Positions 62,785 to 64,000 of a DNA stretch of 64,000 nucleotides are shown here, in pieces. The stretch covers positions 1 to 64,000 of the forward strand of contig CAYJFS010000003.1 in assembly GCA_964369665.1 (NCBI GenBank). The letters run 5' to 3'. The position numbers were made by a program, and so were the translations under genes. Every line of letters starts with the position of its first letter. Position 1 is the stretch's first letter. This stretch comes from Bilophila sp964369665. GTDB lineage: Bacteria; Desulfobacterota; Desulfovibrionia; Desulfovibrionales; Desulfovibrionaceae. Under the pieces are notes generated by a model, which ran no database searches, had not been told where the DNA came from, and saw only the letters and a program-made list of their open reading frames with translations.

Positions 62785-63120
62785 ATGTCTTATACTATTC
62801 ATATGGTCAAACTTATTACAGGAGAACTTGTCATAGGTAAAATGGATAAAGAATCTAACCAGCTTAAAGATGTTGCACTTCTACAAATTGTGCCAACACA
62901 GCAAGGTGTCCAAATGATGATGGTACCTTATGGCTACCCTTTTGAACAAGAATTTTCTGGAACCATTGATGGGAAAAGGTTCATATATGAATATAAAAAA
63001 CTCCCTGAAGACTTAGAAACTAAATATCTTGAAGCTTGTACAAACCTTACTCTTTCCACAGGTGGTGTAACACTCTCTAACTCTAACCCTGCCAATAAAG
63101 TCTCTGGACTTATTAAATAA
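62785..63120 (+). CDS. Small conserved-looking hypothetical protein
   Basis: 111 residues. Strands dominate the first 75 (YTIHMVKLITGELVIGKMD, VALLQIVPTQQGVQMMMVPYGYPF, FSGTIDGKRFIYEYKK), suggesting a small barrel of Sm/LSm type, followed by a Ser/Asn-rich tail. AAGGAG lies at good distance before the ATG. It has no signal peptide. The function is unknown; an Sm-like fold is a structural guess. Confidence 0.7.
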   Translation: MSYTIHMVKLITGELVIGKMDKESNQLKDVALLQIVPTQQGVQMMMVPYGYPFEQEFSGTIDGKRFIYEYKKLPEDLETKYLEACTNLTLSTGGVTLSNSNPANKVSGLIK

Positions 63121-63256
63121 TAGCCTCTTTAATAGTATATGTTATATTTTTGGTAATAATACATCATTATACTCTAAAAAACTTTAGCACTTTTTTAACA
63201 ACTTTTCATCTATATAAAAATTTATTACCTAAAAATTTTTCCTTAATGAGCTCCTT

Positions 63257-63463
63257 TTGTGTATTTTCATATACTCTAATATACAGGAAAAAACTATTTA
63301 TCATCTGAATTTTTATAGTAAAAAATTATTTATTGTAAAAATAATACAAGCAAGAGCTCTATCTCCTGGAGTTGAAAAAGCTATTAAAGAACAAACATTT
63401 TCAATGGACTGGTGGTTAGCATTAAACTCAGCCTCAACAACAGTTGAATATATAATTGCCTGA
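63257..63463 (+). CDS. Doubtful small reading frame or gene fragment
   Basis: 68 residues from a non-ideal start. The first half is AT-driven and unlike protein. The last 35 residues (RALSPGVEKAIKEQTFSMDWWLALNSASTTVEYI) have normal protein character and may be the remnant of a lost gene. There is no ribosome site. It lies between a hypothetical gene and rimM. Confidence 0.2.
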   Translation: MCIFIYSNIQEKTIYHLNFYSKKLFIVKIIQARALSPGVEKAIKEQTFSMDWWLALNSASTTVEYIIA

Positions 63464-63492
63464 GTAAATTCTAGCTTGATAAAAAGGGTATT

Positions 63493-64000
63493 TTATAAAT
63501 ACAACTCTAATAGTCCTTTAGGGGGTTGTATATAGATTTTCTTTTTCTCAATATCTATTTTACCAATAAACTCTGGAACTCCTGGTAAAAAAACTTCCTT
63601 ACCTGTAGGTGTCATAATAGACCAAAGTTCTTGTCCACTAGGAAAAGCAATATTTTTAAAAATACCAATGACTTCTCCTGTTTTTTCTAAGATAACAGTA
63701 GAACCTAACATATCAGAAAGATAATGTGATCCATCTGTAATATTAGAAGGAACCTCTTTAGGTATAAGAACTGTCTGCCCACATAGTTTCTGTACAGATG
63801 TCCTATCTGAATAACCTTTGAAACAAAGCAATGGGCATCCATTGTGCATTCTAAAAGAATATACTTCTATTTTCTTGGGATATGCATCTTTATATTGGAG
63901 AAATAGGGTGTCTTTAAAAAAGGATTTAGGATCAGCATAAGGTTTTATACGGATCTCTCCTTTTATGCCATATGGACAAGATATAGTGCCAACAGCTAAA
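63493..64000 (-). CDS. rimM: Ribosome maturation factor RimM (partial, 5' end beyond window)
   Basis: 169 residues are visible; the frame continues past the right edge, so the true start is outside. The N-terminal part reads LAVGTISCPYGIKGEIRIKPYADP, the RimM start pattern. The C-terminal PRC-barrel has LSDMLGSTVILEKTGEVIGIFKNIAFPSGQELWSIMTPTGKEVFLPGVPEFIGKIDIEKKKIYIQPPKGLL. RimM helps the 3' domain of 16S rRNA to mature. In most relatives trmD follows directly, but no trmD is found downstream here. Confidence 0.92.
   Translation of the reverse strand, partial: LAVGTISCPYGIKGEIRIKPYADPKSFFKDTLFLQYKDAYPKKIEVYSFRMHNGCPLLCFKGYSDRTSVQKLCGQTVLIPKEVPSNITDGSHYLSDMLGSTVILEKTGEVIGIFKNIAFPSGQELWSIMTPTGKEVFLPGVPEFIGKIDIEKKKIYIQPPKGLLELYL

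Noticed and set aside
1..64000. Prophage or integrative element
   Set aside because: No integrase, phage structural gene, or direct-repeat attachment sites were seen, including at tRNA-Leu.

Overview
The window looks like chromosome of an AT-rich, intracellular relative of Desulfovibrio. Lawsonia intracellularis is the best guess. The reasons are the very low GC content, Desulfovibrio-like housekeeping and flagellar genes, a non-flagellar type III secretion system (T3SS) in the same genome, an autotransporter-like surface protein, and several long non-coding or decayed stretches typical of a reduced host-dependent genome. The species name is an inference from gene content, not a database match.

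Layout. 1-2.4 kb: a scrambled homopolymer tract followed by a frameshifted autotransporter-like gene. 3.0-11.9 kb (minus strand): a flagellar export and regulation operon reading fliR, flhB, flhA, flhF, flhG, fliA, cheY, a fliL-like gene and two small genes. 12.3-18.7 kb (plus): a short structured leader or small RNA, then rimP-nusA-ylxR-infB and nrnA; rbfA is missing. 18.8-31.5 kb: the T3SS, in two divergent operons from a promoter region near 26.1-26.3 kb. The minus arm is small coiled-coil protein, chaperone, sctF, sctG, sctJ, sctK, sctL, sctN, sctO, sctQ, sctR. The plus arm is chaperone, sctY, sctV, sctS, sctT, sctU. 31.7-31.9 kb (minus): a candidate non-coding RNA with two tandem terminators. 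33.0-36.0 kb (minus): two predicted T3SS chaperones translationally coupled to a patatin-like phospholipase, a strong candidate effector cassette. 37.1-40.5 kb: a large membrane hybrid sensor-kinase homologue that has lost its phosphotransfer residues. 40.5-53.6 kb: housekeeping genes (FKBP isomerase, lysA, MFS transporter, uppP, HD protein, rplM-rpsI, RNase J, tRNA-Leu, pgpA) mixed with unrecognised secreted proteins and a chemoreceptor-like protein without a signalling domain. 53.7-61.7 kb: fliK-flgD-flgE (minus), a family 9 glycosyltransferase, and a flagellin gene behind a near-perfect sigma-54 promoter. 62.0-64.0 kb: rnc, a small conserved gene, and the 3' part of rimM running off the right edge.

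How it fits together. Two related export machines sit side by side. The flagellar set (FlhA, FlhB, FliR, FlhF, FlhG, FliA, FliK, FlgD, FlgE, flagellin) provides motility. The Sct set provides an injectisome for host contact. The patatin protein with its two small acidic partners is the most likely cargo of the injectisome. Secretin SctC, ring protein SctD, rod SctI and the translocators are not in this window and must lie elsewhere. Candidate RNA structures (upstream of rimP, downstream of sctU, over the fliK ribosome site) and the pseudo-kinase are the least explained parts.
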